Source: CAMWXW01 sp051650105 (GTDB taxonomy: Bacteria > Desulfobacterota > Desulfovibrionia > Desulfovibrionales > Desulfovibrionaceae). Taken from it: 64,000 bases of DNA. A program made the translations under genes and the position numbers. Below, one piece after another: positions 9,412-17,642 of this stretch (its first letter is position 1; each line of letters begins with the position of its first letter). The stretch spans positions 1-64,000 of the forward strand of contig JBOFIJ010000009.1 in the NCBI GenBank assembly GCA_051650105.1, written 5' to 3'. The notes below the pieces were generated by a model. That model saw nothing but the letters and a program-made list of their open reading frames with translations, ran no database searches and had not been told where the DNA came from.

Positions 9412-9721
9412 TTCGTATCTTGTCCACGAAAAGGTTTTTATTGTTATATAGACCAGCATTTATTAGTATAATATTATTGATGTGAAATCTTTTTTTAAAG
9501 TTCTTTTTTAAGATGGGTTTATGTAAAAAGTTAGATAACATATTATAGAGAATAAGCTTTTTTATAATCTCTACTGTATAAAAGTGATACAAAAATGGGA
9601 ATACAAGATAAAAGTTTGGAACAAAGAGATAAATGGATCAATTGTGATATATAAGTTACATTTATAATATAAGAAATATAGCAAAAAGAATATTACTGTA
9701 TGGGAAATGATAAAAAAACAC
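9412..9721. other. gap after tRNA-Val, no gene seen
   Basis: This AT-rich stretch holds no supported gene. An imperfect hairpin (TAGAGA...TCTCTA, about 9545-9575) could be a distant terminator for the tRNA. Minus-strand reading frames look faintly coding (for example HINNIILINAGLYNN), but no family is recognised. It adjoins two gene-fragment copies, so it may be older debris of the same kind. Confidence 0.35.
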
Positions 9722-9968
9722 AAATGTGGCTGCAATTAGATCAATAAAAAATGCTTTATTCTTAACAGCATCTAAAATATTCCTATTAATAATTAAGTGC
9801 AATATAGTATATTTTGGTATAATAACGCTCCATTGTTCTTTTAGTCCATTCAATTAGTATAGAGAAAAAACTCTACTTTTTTTATTCACAACTGCTGTTA
9901 TATCTACATATTAACTACTTGCTCGAGTAATATCAATTTTTTGAAAGAATATATTCAGAATAAGAATA
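9722..9968 (-). pseudogene. decayed copy of the Lon-like protease domain
   Basis: The minus strand reads LILNIFFQKIDITRASS, stop, YVDITAV, then RVFSLY, stop, LNGLKEQW, VIIPKYTILHL and NILDAVKNK. This aligns along its length with the C-terminal protease region of the Lon-like protein at 48061-50376 (QEIAITGAISQYGEILAVGG, then FFALCQSNGL, VIIPKDNILHL, VLDAIKNK). Both stops arise where the source has CAA (CAA to TAA). About nine bases are deleted at the catalytic-Lys loop. It is more diverged than the other copies in the window and cannot encode a protease. Confidence 0.8.
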
Positions 9969-10018
9969 CCTTTATTATATTCTAATAAAGACTGTTTTTT
10001 TATATAAATAGGTAAGGT

Positions 10019-10232
10019 ATATATGCTCCGTTGAAAAAAACTTTTGCTATTAAACAATTTTCGTATACAAGCATCTCTGTTTTTTCAGTAGTAAAAAGAT
10101 TTGTTGGTACAACAAGACGTGGCATTTCAGATTTTCCACAAGGTATGGCAGTAACATATAATAGCACAGTAAACACATATTTATAATAATTTCTTTTGTG
10201 AATCCACAGTACCTTGTAAAAGCTTTAATGAA
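10019..10232 (-). pseudogene. damaged copy of the mutS/lipoprotein junction
   Basis: The minus strand repeats the end of mutS and the first half of the adjoining lipoprotein gene (source about 2620-2836, opposite strand). From GTGGAAAATC to CGGAGCATAT, about 120 bases, I count two differences from the source. The preceding 60 bases carry about eight, all transitions except a one-base deletion that destroys the lipoprotein ATG. Homology continues, weaker, into the mutS part. The copy starts just after the rnc stop and shares its strand. Because it spans a gene boundary, it is a DNA-level duplication. Confidence 0.92.
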
Positions 10233-10255
10233 AAATATAGTAAATAATATTTTCT

Positions 10256-10954
10256 CTACAAAAGAGAATCTAAATATTCAAGAGCTTGTGAGGCGGCATT
10301 TTGTTCTGCTTTCTTAATGCTTTTTTCTTGGGCATAAAATATTGTTTTATCCGGTAGGAGGAGAGATATATAAAAATCAGGAGCATGGTCCTTGCCTGTG
10401 GATTGTAAAAGAGTATATATTGGATGTGTTTTAAATAATTTTTGTATTTTTTCTTGTAAAATGCTTTTATTATCTCTTATTGAGGAATTTTGTTTTATTT
10501 CCTTAAAATGTGGTTGAAATAGTCTTGTGATAATATCATAGGTAGTATTAAAAGAACTATCCATATAAATAGCACCTATGAGAGCCTCAAAAGCATCACT
10601 AAGAAGGCTTTTTCTTTGTCTTCCTTGTTGTCTTTCTTCACCTTTCCCTAAAAGGATACATTGTTCTAGTGTAATTTGTATAGCTATGGTTGAAAGAAAA
10701 GAATTATTGGTGAGAGAGGATCGTATTTCTGAAAGTGAGCCTTCTCTTTTACATGTAAAATGTGTAAATAAATATGTAGTAATAATACTATTTAAAATGG
10801 AATCGCCTAAAAATTCTAATCTTTCATTATGAAAAAAAGGAGAATGAGATTCACTAGCATAAGAACTATGTGTTAAGGATTCCTTTAGAAGATCTTTATT
10901 ATAAAATGTATATACAATATTTTTTTCAAGCTTTGTGATATTTCTTTCTGTCAT
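10256..10954 (-). CDS. rnc: ribonuclease III
   Basis: RNase III cleaves double-stranded RNA in rRNA and mRNA processing. The catalytic signature is NERLEFLGDSIL (about residues 43-54), and the second acidic cluster is SDAFEALIGAIYMD (about 117-130). A double-stranded-RNA-binding domain fills the C-terminus (IQKLFKTHP, then KAEQNAASQALEYL). At 232 residues it has normal length. Its start lies inside the last 29 bases of mnmG, so the two are translationally coupled. A fragment copy of other genes begins right after its stop. Confidence 0.96.
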   Translation of the reverse strand: MTERNITKLEKNIVYTFYNKDLLKESLTHSSYASESHSPFFHNERLEFLGDSILNSIITTYLFTHFTCKREGSLSEIRSSLTNNSFLSTIAIQITLEQCILLGKGEERQQGRQRKSLLSDAFEALIGAIYMDSSFNTTYDIITRLFQPHFKEIKQNSSIRDNKSILQEKIQKLFKTHPIYTLLQSTGKDHAPDFYISLLLPDKTIFYAQEKSIKKAEQNAASQALEYLDSLL

Positions 10955-12815
10955 CTATCATTTTTTCCTTTCGTAAAAATATTTCTAACGAAGCAATGGT
11001 CGCAGGAGTAATACCAGATATACGAGATGCCATTGCAAGATTCTTTGGAAGTACTTTTGTCAATTTTTCTATAGATTCCTTAGTAAGGCTAGGCACAAGA
11101 GAATATTCAATATTTTCAGGTAAAAGAATATATTCAAGTCTTTGTGAACGTTCAACAAGTTCTTCTTGTCTTTTTAAATAACCTTGATATTTCAATATTG
11201 TTTCAACCTCATCAATAATATCATTTGGATAATTAAGAATAGTAGGAGAAAAAAATGCAAGGGGTCGTAGAAAGATTTCTGGTCTTTTTAAAAATTCGGC
11301 AAGAGTAAATAGTTTATTTGGGATAGACGTTTGCAATGTAGTAAGAAAAAAATCATGATTTTCTTTTGTTGCAGTAACAGGAGTATTGTGTAGTATATTA
11401 ATAAGTTCCTGCAATAATATTTGTTTTTCAGTAAATAATTGCCAATCATCATCATCAATAAGTTTAAGAGATCTTCCTAAAGGTCGTAAACGAATATCTG
11501 CATTATTTTCTCTAAGAAGTAACCTATATTCTGCCCTAGATGTAAACATCCTATATGGTTCTTCTGTGCCTTTGGTAACAAGATCATCAATGAGAACGCC
11601 TATGTAGCCCATATCTCTTGAGATATATACAGGAGGAAGATTTTGCAATTTTGCAATAACATTCATAGCAGCATATAAACCTTGTCCCGCCGCTTCTTCA
11701 TATCCAGAAGTGCCATTGATTTGTCCAGCAAAGAAGAGTTTCGCAATGGCTTTACTTTCTAATGTTGGATAAAGTTGCATCGGGTTTGCAAAATCATATT
11801 CTATAGCATATCCATGCCGTACGATAACGGCATCTTCTAATCCAGGTATTGATCGCACAAAACGTTCTTGAATATCAAGTGGCAAACTAGTGGATATTCC
11901 ATTTGGGTAACATTCTGGAATCTCTCTCCCTTCTGGTTCTATAAAAACTTGGTGGCGAATTTTTTCGGGAAATCTATGAACTTTGTCTTCTATTGAAGGA
12001 CAATAACGTGCCCCTATGCCAAGAATTTTTCCAGAGAACATGGGAGATCTAGTGAATCCTTCTCTAATAATTGCATGAGTTTTTTCATTAGTCCATGTTA
12101 TATAGCATGGCATTTGTTCTAAAGAATAATTCTTAGTAGAAAAACTAAATGGTTTTGGTTCATCATCACCATATTGTTTTTCTAAGATACTAAAATTTAT
12201 AGAAGAATGAAGGATTCTTGGGGGTGTTCCTGTTTTTAATCTACCGAGTGTTATACCATTTTTTATAAGAGAAGCAGAAAGTCCGTGGGATGGTGGATCG
12301 CCGAGCCTTCCAGCTGAATAAGATGTCATTCCAACATGTACTTTACCTTCTAAAAAAGTACCAACAGTGAGTATTACATATTGAGAAAAAAATTCTTTAT
12401 CTGTCTGAGTTTTTACACCAATAATACGATTATCCTCAACAAGAATTTCTGTAACCATATCATTCCAAATAGACAGAGTTGGTAATGAAAAAAGATATTC
12501 CCTTGCAACACGTAGATAAATATCTCTATCTATTTGTGCACGTGTTGCTTGAACAGCTGGACCTTTGCTTAAATTGAGTGTCCTAAATTGTAAGGCAGCT
12601 TTATCTGCAAGTTTGCCTATAATTCCACCAAGAGCATCAATTTCTTTTACTATATGTCCTTTACCGACTCCTCCAATAGCAGGGTTACAAGAGAGGTGTC
12701 CAATTCTATCAATATTATTTGTTATTAGCATTGTGCTGTATCCAACTTTGGCAAGAGCAGCAGCAGCTTCAATTCCAGCATGTCCAGCACCAACAACAAT
12801 ACAATCTATAAGCAT
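10926..12815 (-). CDS. mnmG: tRNA uridine-5-carboxymethylaminomethyl modification enzyme MnmG (GidA)
   Basis: MnmG, with MnmE, modifies the wobble uridine of several tRNAs using FAD. The N-terminal dinucleotide-binding motif is VVGAGHAGIEAAAALA. Further signatures are CNPAIGGVGKGHIVKE, RLKTGTPPRI, and FAGQINGTSGYEEAAGQGL. The C-terminal helical domain that binds MnmE ends in EIFLRKEKM. At 629 residues it is full length. It overlaps rnc downstream. A nine-base G tract lies about 100 bases upstream of the start, and a partial copy of the 3' end is at 6367-6642. Confidence 0.97.
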   Translation of the reverse strand: MLIDCIVVGAGHAGIEAAAALAKVGYSTMLITNNIDRIGHLSCNPAIGGVGKGHIVKEIDALGGIIGKLADKAALQFRTLNLSKGPAVQATRAQIDRDIYLRVAREYLFSLPTLSIWNDMVTEILVEDNRIIGVKTQTDKEFFSQYVILTVGTFLEGKVHVGMTSYSAGRLGDPPSHGLSASLIKNGITLGRLKTGTPPRILHSSINFSILEKQYGDDEPKPFSFSTKNYSLEQMPCYITWTNEKTHAIIREGFTRSPMFSGKILGIGARYCPSIEDKVHRFPEKIRHQVFIEPEGREIPECYPNGISTSLPLDIQERFVRSIPGLEDAVIVRHGYAIEYDFANPMQLYPTLESKAIAKLFFAGQINGTSGYEEAAGQGLYAAMNVIAKLQNLPPVYISRDMGYIGVLIDDLVTKGTEEPYRMFTSRAEYRLLLRENNADIRLRPLGRSLKLIDDDDWQLFTEKQILLQELINILHNTPVTATKENHDFFLTTLQTSIPNKLFTLAEFLKRPEIFLRPLAFFSPTILNYPNDIIDEVETILKYQGYLKRQEELVERSQRLEYILLPENIEYSLVPSLTKESIEKLTKVLPKNLAMASRISGITPATIASLEIFLRKEKMIDDRKKYHKA

Positions 12816-12913
12816 AGCTTATCCTTTATATTTTATAATACAAAGTGCATATTTACACAGAATATTTTATTTAACTAAAAAAATAATTCGAGAATGCAAC
12901 TATGTTTTAAGTA

Positions 12914-12922
12914 GGGGGGGGG
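12914..12922. repeat. G9 homopolymer upstream of mnmG
   Basis: Nine consecutive G residues (C9 on the mnmG strand) stand about 100 bases upstream of the mnmG start, between mnmG and the transglycosylase gene. Such a tract is out of keeping with the AT-rich surroundings. It is slippage-prone and could alter promoter spacing or leader length, but no -10/-35 pair bracketing it was identified. Confidence 0.8.
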
Positions 12923-12980
12923 ATTTCTTTATATAAAATGCTTACTGTGGATAATTTTCATTTTATTAAAAGAATAGTAG

Positions 12981-13913
12981 CTATATCATATTTTTATTAT
13001 AAAAAGCAAATTTTGAAGCATGTCTATAAATAGTGCTAACATAAGTATTATCTCGGGCACCATAATACCTATGTAATGCATAGCGAAGAGGATTTTTATG
13101 TCCTAAATGGAGTGCTTCATCATAATATTGTCTAAAAATATACGCTCCAGAAGCAATATTATATTTAATAGAGTATAAATCATCCGTTTTTTTTATGATC
13201 TTTTTTCTTTTTAGTTCTTTTGCCCAAACATCAGCATAAACCTGCATTAAGCCAAGAGCACCCACAGAAGATCGTGCATATGTTTTATAGGTAGATTCTG
13301 TACTAATAATGGCTGCTAAAAGATGGTAGGGTATATTGTATATTTGTGCGTTAAGAGCAATATTATGTAAAATTTCATCTTTAGTATTTTTTGAAATATG
13401 TGGATTAAGTTTTTTGATGTATATTCTTATAGAATGTAAACTTGCTGTTTTGTTTTTTGAGAAAAGCTCATTTCTATTTAACATTGAAAGAAAATAATTT
13501 TCTACATTTTTAAACGTAGATAGGGCGGAATCGGCATATACTTCATGTTGACTAGCAAAGCGTTTTAAATATGTCTTTTTATCAATAGAAGCTGAGAGAG
13601 ACAATGATATAAGACCCGTGATAAGAGAACGTTCTGTTAAAGAATTTCCAGAGACATTCCATAAAAATTCACGATGTGTTTTTGTTAAAAATTCTTCATC
13701 TTCTTGTTTTAAAAGAGTAACAAATATAGAAGAAGTATAAAGATTTTTGTACTTTTTTTCAGAAAAAGAAGATAAAAATGGGTGTTGAACACTTGAAAAA
13801 TAATAAAAGATACTCATTAACAGAAAAAACAATATAAAAATAAGAGAAAGGTATAAGAATTTTCGTAAAGATAATACAGCTACTGAGGATTTTCTATTCA
13901 TTGTGATATTCAT
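12981..13913 (-). CDS. membrane-anchored lytic transglycosylase (SLT domain)
   Basis: Lytic transglycosylases cleave peptidoglycan glycan strands. One transmembrane anchor lies near the N-terminus (LSLIFILFFLLMSIFYYF, about residues 28-45), placing the enzyme domain in the periplasm. The SLT fold spans about residues 185-300. It carries the catalytic Glu in IISTESTY, GALGLMQV, IASGAYIF and YALHRYYGA. The 310-residue length fits a Slt/MltC-like enzyme, though the exact subfamily is unclear. It lies 18 bases after rho on the same strand. Confidence 0.88.
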   Translation of the reverse strand: MNITMNRKSSVAVLSLRKFLYLSLIFILFFLLMSIFYYFSSVQHPFLSSFSEKKYKNLYTSSIFVTLLKQEDEEFLTKTHREFLWNVSGNSLTERSLITGLISLSLSASIDKKTYLKRFASQHEVYADSALSTFKNVENYFLSMLNRNELFSKNKTASLHSIRIYIKKLNPHISKNTKDEILHNIALNAQIYNIPYHLLAAIISTESTYKTYARSSVGALGLMQVYADVWAKELKRKKIIKKTDDLYSIKYNIASGAYIFRQYYDEALHLGHKNPLRYALHRYYGARDNTYVSTIYRHASKFAFYNKNMI

Positions 13914-13931
13914 AATACGGAAACCTCTTAA

Positions 13932-15329
13932 TTATTTACTCATAGAATCTAAAAACTCTTTGTTATTTTTAGTGCTTTTGAATTTTCTTAATAGAAAATC
14001 CATAGAATCAAGAGAAGACATGGGAGCAAGTAACTTACGTAAAATCCAAACCCTATTTAGTGTTTCTTCAGAAAGCAAAAGATTCTCTTTTCGCGTTCCA
14101 GTTTTATTGATATCGATTGAAGGAAATATCCTCCGTTCAGCAAGAAATCTATCGAGATAAATTTCCATATTGCCCGTGCCTTTGAATTCCTCAAATATAA
14201 CTTCATCCATACGAGATCCAGTATCAACAAGTGCTGTAGCTATAATAGTTAAGCTACCACCTTCTTCTATATTTCGTGCAGCTCCAAAAAACCGTTTTGG
14301 CCTTTGAAGAGCATTAGCATCTACGCCACCAGAAAGAATTCTACCAGAAGAGGGTGTAATTGCATTAAATGCTCTTCCTAATCTAGTAATAGAATCTAAT
14401 AAAATAACAACGTCTTTTTTTCTTTCAACTAATCTTTTGGCCTTTTCTAAAACCATCTCACATACCTGCACATGTCTTTGCGGCGGTTCATCAAATGTAG
14501 AGCTAATAATTTCAGCATTTTTAACCGTTCGTTGCATATCTGTAACTTCTTCTGGTCGCTCATCTATTAAAAGTATAATAAGATATACTTCAGGGTTATT
14601 GTGACAAATTGCATTCGCAATATTTTGTAAAAGTACTGTTTTTCCAGTTCGAGGTGGCGCAACTATAAGGGCTCGTTGTCCTTTTCCAATAGGAGACATG
14701 AGATCTATAATACGACCAGAATAATTATTACCATGCAATTCCATATGCATCTGATCATCTGGATAAATAGGTGTTAAATTATCAAATAATACTAAGTTTT
14801 TTGCCAGTTCAGGCGCTTCATAGCCGATAGAAAGAACTTTTAGCATGGCAAAATAACGCTCACCTTCTTTAGGTGGTCGTATTTGTCCAGAAATGATATC
14901 ACCCTTTTTTAATCCAAAGCGTCTTATTTGAGAAGGTGAAACATAGAGATCATCAGGACCTGGAGTATAACTGCAAGAAGGCGAACGTAAAAAACCAAAA
15001 CCATCAGGTAAAATTTCTAAAACACCATCTCCAAAAATTGTTCCATTTTTAGAAGCACATACTTGTAGCAATGTAAATATAAGCTCCTGCGTTCGCATGC
15101 TACTTGCGCCCTCTACTGAATAAAACTCTGCAATTTCCATTAATTCTGATACAGATTTAATTTTTAATTCTGTTAAATTTAATGTATCACCTATAGTAGA
15201 AGGAGAGCATTGCTTCTCCTTATCCACAGCAGAAGTAAGTAAAGATGTCTCCTCTGAAGCTATTTTTTTTTCTGCTTTCGATATTATTTTTCTTTTCTTA
15301 GAAGGAATGATGACTTCATTATTTTCCAT
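13932..15329 (-). CDS. rho: transcription termination factor Rho
   Basis: Rho is a hexameric RNA helicase that terminates transcription. After a charged N-terminal extension of about 50 residues comes the Rho N-domain (LTELKIKSVSELMEIAE), the RNA-binding cold-shock fold (GVLEILPDGFGFLRSP), then the ATPase with Walker A APPRTGKTVLLQ, LLIDERPEEVTD and LLDSITRLGRA. At 465 residues it is slightly longer than average because of the extension. It follows pth by 30 bases and may be transcribed with it. Confidence 0.97.
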   Translation of the reverse strand: MENNEVIIPSKKRKIISKAEKKIASEETSLLTSAVDKEKQCSPSTIGDTLNLTELKIKSVSELMEIAEFYSVEGASSMRTQELIFTLLQVCASKNGTIFGDGVLEILPDGFGFLRSPSCSYTPGPDDLYVSPSQIRRFGLKKGDIISGQIRPPKEGERYFAMLKVLSIGYEAPELAKNLVLFDNLTPIYPDDQMHMELHGNNYSGRIIDLMSPIGKGQRALIVAPPRTGKTVLLQNIANAICHNNPEVYLIILLIDERPEEVTDMQRTVKNAEIISSTFDEPPQRHVQVCEMVLEKAKRLVERKKDVVILLDSITRLGRAFNAITPSSGRILSGGVDANALQRPKRFFGAARNIEEGGSLTIIATALVDTGSRMDEVIFEEFKGTGNMEIYLDRFLAERRIFPSIDINKTGTRKENLLLSEETLNRVWILRKLLAPMSSLDSMDFLLRKFKSTKNNKEFLDSMSK

Positions 15330-15359
15330 AAGGATCCTTTTTAACTGTGAACTTTCAGT

Positions 15360-15962
15360 TTATAATACATTAGAGAGTGTCTGTCTAGCTTCACTTATTC
15401 CTTTTTGTACAAAAGAGAGGAAGACTGGAATAATGTTGTTGAGTAACACACATATAGATGAATATTCTTCTTTTGACCATTTCCCAAGAACCCAATCATG
15501 AATACATATATCTTGAGAAAGTGGCCTACCTATTCCTAATCTGAAACGAGTATATGAAGAAGAAAGAGATGTTGTAATGGATCGTAATCCATTATGTCCA
15601 GAATCTCCGCCACCGTGCTTAATTTTTACTTTTTTAAGAGGGATATCAAGTTCATCATGAAGTATACAAATAGAGGATAAGGGTACATTGTACGTCGAAT
15701 ACAATTTTTGAACACATTGACCTGAATTATTCATATATGTAAGTGGTTTACATAATAAAAATACAGTACCATCAGAAGAATTGCTAACCTTCCAGAGGTC
15801 ACACAATTTTCTATGAGAAGATACCAGAGACACAGAATACAATGGATTCAAATTGAGGTACTCGAGAAAGACATCTACGGCCAAAAATCCTAGATTGTGT
15901 CTTGTATGATTATACTGGGATGTCGGATTACCCAGACCTACAAAGATTGTTTTAATTTCCAT
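15360..15962 (-). CDS. pth: peptidyl-tRNA hydrolase
   Basis: Pth recycles peptidyl-tRNA released from stalled ribosomes. It has the family N-terminus FVGLGNPTSQYNHTRHNLGF, including the catalytic His after the Asn, and KPLTYMNNSG and DELDIPLKKVKIKHGGGDSG. GHNGLRSI and RLGIGRP follow. Its 200 residues match the family. It lies 20 bases downstream of rplY in the common rplY-pth order. Confidence 0.96.
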   Translation of the reverse strand: MEIKTIFVGLGNPTSQYNHTRHNLGFLAVDVFLEYLNLNPLYSVSLVSSHRKLCDLWKVSNSSDGTVFLLCKPLTYMNNSGQCVQKLYSTYNVPLSSICILHDELDIPLKKVKIKHGGGDSGHNGLRSITTSLSSSYTRFRLGIGRPLSQDICIHDWVLGKWSKEEYSSICVLLNNIIPVFLSFVQKGISEARQTLSNVL

Positions 15963-15982
15963 AAGGAATAATTACAGAAACA

Positions 15983-16567
15983 CTATGCCTTAGCCTTAGT
16001 ATCTGCTTCTGCTTCTTTTAAGGTAAGAGATAAAACGATAACATCCTTCACATAAACGGCTGCTATATTTTGTGGGAGAACAATATCTTTAATAAACAAT
16101 TTTTCATTTACATTAATTTCTGAGATATCACACTCAATTTTACTTACTAAATTCTGAGGCCTCGTTTTTATGTCAATATACTCCCTAAATATTTCCAACT
16201 TTGCACCTAGTTTGATACTTTTGGGAGTGCCTGTGAATACAAGAGGAACACGTACAACAACTTCTTTATCTTTTTCAATAGCGTAAAGATCCACATGTAT
16301 TAAATGCCCTTTTACAGGGTTAACTTGAAAATCCCATATAAGCACAGGATATTTTTCTTCCTTCCCATTAACAACAAGAATCAATTCCACAACAGTTGTA
16401 TTGCCAATAAGGCTGTGCAATTTAGTAACTTCTTTGCTTGATAACACTATAGAAGTTGCTTCTCCTTTAACTGTATAGAGAACAGCAGGAATAAAACCTT
16501 GTTTTCGTAAGATGTTAGAATTACCACCAGAAGAACGCTCTTCTGCATATAAAGTATAGGATGACAT
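15983..16567 (-). CDS. rplY: 50S ribosomal protein L25 (CTC type)
   Basis: L25 binds 5S rRNA. The N-terminal L25 domain (residues 1-90) includes EERSSGGNSNILRKQGFIPA and HVDLYAI. A longer TL5/CTC beta domain follows to residue 194. It sits between prs and pth with short spacers, as is common for this operon. Confidence 0.95.
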   Translation of the reverse strand: MSSYTLYAEERSSGGNSNILRKQGFIPAVLYTVKGEATSIVLSSKEVTKLHSLIGNTTVVELILVVNGKEEKYPVLIWDFQVNPVKGHLIHVDLYAIEKDKEVVVRVPLVFTGTPKSIKLGAKLEIFREYIDIKTRPQNLVSKIECDISEINVNEKLFIKDIVLPQNIAAVYVKDVIVLSLTLKEAEADTKAKA

Positions 16568-16589
16568 CTATTAAAATCTCCTTAATATG

Positions 16590-17528
16590 TTAAACAAATA
16601 AAACGCTAACTGAAGTTTCTGTATGAATGTTATAAATAGCTCTTGCTAGAAGCTCACCCATAGGAAGTACACAAATCTTATCACATGCTGCCAATTTATC
16701 TCCAAGAGGAATGGTATCCGTAACAACTATCCTTGAGAAAGCAGAAGCATTGATTTTTTCAATTGCATTACCAGATAAAACAGGATGAGTTGCTAAAGCA
16801 ATAACTTCTTTAGCTCCTCTATCTATTAATACCTCGGCAGCAGCACAAAGCGTCCCAGCCGTATCTATCATATCATCAATAATAACAGCTAATTTTCCAT
16901 TTACATCACCAACTAAATTCATTGCTTTCGCCTGATTAGGGGTATCTCTTCTCTTGTCCACTATAGCAAGGTTTGAAGAGAGCTTTTTTGCATAAGCCCT
17001 TGCTCTTTCGACTCCACCAGCATCTGGGGAAACAACAACCATTTCTTCTTGCAATTCCATAAGGTATCGCAATAAAACCGGTGTTGCATAGAGATTATCC
17101 ACAGGAATGTTGAAAAAACCCTGTATCTGGCCAGCGTGTAAATCAATTGTGACAACTCTATTTGTTCCTGAAACTACTATAAAATCTGAGACAAGTTTAG
17201 CACTAATGGGAGTTCTTGGAGAAAGTTTTCTATCCTGGCGAGCATAGCCATAATAAGGAATAATCGCCGTCACTCTTGCAACACTTGAACGTTTTAACGT
17301 ATCTAGTATAAGACATAATTCCATAAGACTTTCATTCACAGGAGCACATGTAGATTGTACAACAAAAACATCACTACCACGAACATTACCACCAATTTCT
17401 ACTCTTATCTCTCCGTCACTAAATCTATCACATATTAGAGGTGTAAGCTCGCAACCAAGATACGAACAAATATCTCGAGCAAGTTGTGGATTCGATGTAC
17501 CAGTCAGTATTTTTAGTTCACCTTGCAT
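16590..17528 (-). CDS. prs: ribose-phosphate pyrophosphokinase
   Basis: Prs makes PRPP from ribose-5-phosphate and ATP, feeding purine, pyrimidine, NAD and histidine synthesis. Signatures are NVRGSDVFVVQST, YYGYARQDRK, VVSPDAGGVERARAYAK, and the PRPP-binding VIIDDMIDTAGT. At 312 residues it is full length. It lies just downstream of tRNA-Gln and ispE, a conserved order. Its product is used by pyrE at 33888-34499. Confidence 0.97.
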   Translation of the reverse strand: MQGELKILTGTSNPQLARDICSYLGCELTPLICDRFSDGEIRVEIGGNVRGSDVFVVQSTCAPVNESLMELCLILDTLKRSSVARVTAIIPYYGYARQDRKLSPRTPISAKLVSDFIVVSGTNRVVTIDLHAGQIQGFFNIPVDNLYATPVLLRYLMELQEEMVVVSPDAGGVERARAYAKKLSSNLAIVDKRRDTPNQAKAMNLVGDVNGKLAVIIDDMIDTAGTLCAAAEVLIDRGAKEVIALATHPVLSGNAIEKINASAFSRIVVTDTIPLGDKLAACDKICVLPMGELLARAIYNIHTETSVSVLFV

Positions 17529-17564
17529 AATAATTATATTACCTTGGGAGAATTTAGAAGAAAA

Positions 17565-17640
17565 TGGCTGGGGTGGAAGGATTCGAACCCTCGAATGACG
17601 GGACCAAAACCCGTTGCCTTACCAGCTTGGCGACACCCCA
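17565..17640 (-). tRNA. tRNA-Gln (anticodon TTG)
   Basis: On the minus strand the gene begins TGGGGTGTCGCCAAG and ends in encoded CCA. The acceptor stem is TGGGGTG/CACCCCA-type, the anticodon loop is TTTTGGT (anticodon TTG), and the T loop is GTTCGAATC. It starts two bases after the ispE stop and no promoter separates them, so it is probably excised from an ispE-prs transcript. Confidence 0.96.
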
Positions 17641-17642
17641 AA

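Noticed and set aside
9178..9592. Minus-strand frames across tRNA-Val
   Set aside because: They are generated by the tRNA sequence itself, a common false annotation.
6165..10255. A prophage around the terminase gene
   Set aside because: No integrase, attachment repeats, portal, capsid or tail genes are visible, and the neighbours are housekeeping genes and gene fragments.
12946..12954. Perfect DnaA box (TTATCCACA, minus strand) next to mnmG, suggesting a replication origin
   Set aside because: Only one box is present in the gap, another lies inside rho coding sequence (15220-15228), and dnaA, dnaN and a box cluster are absent.
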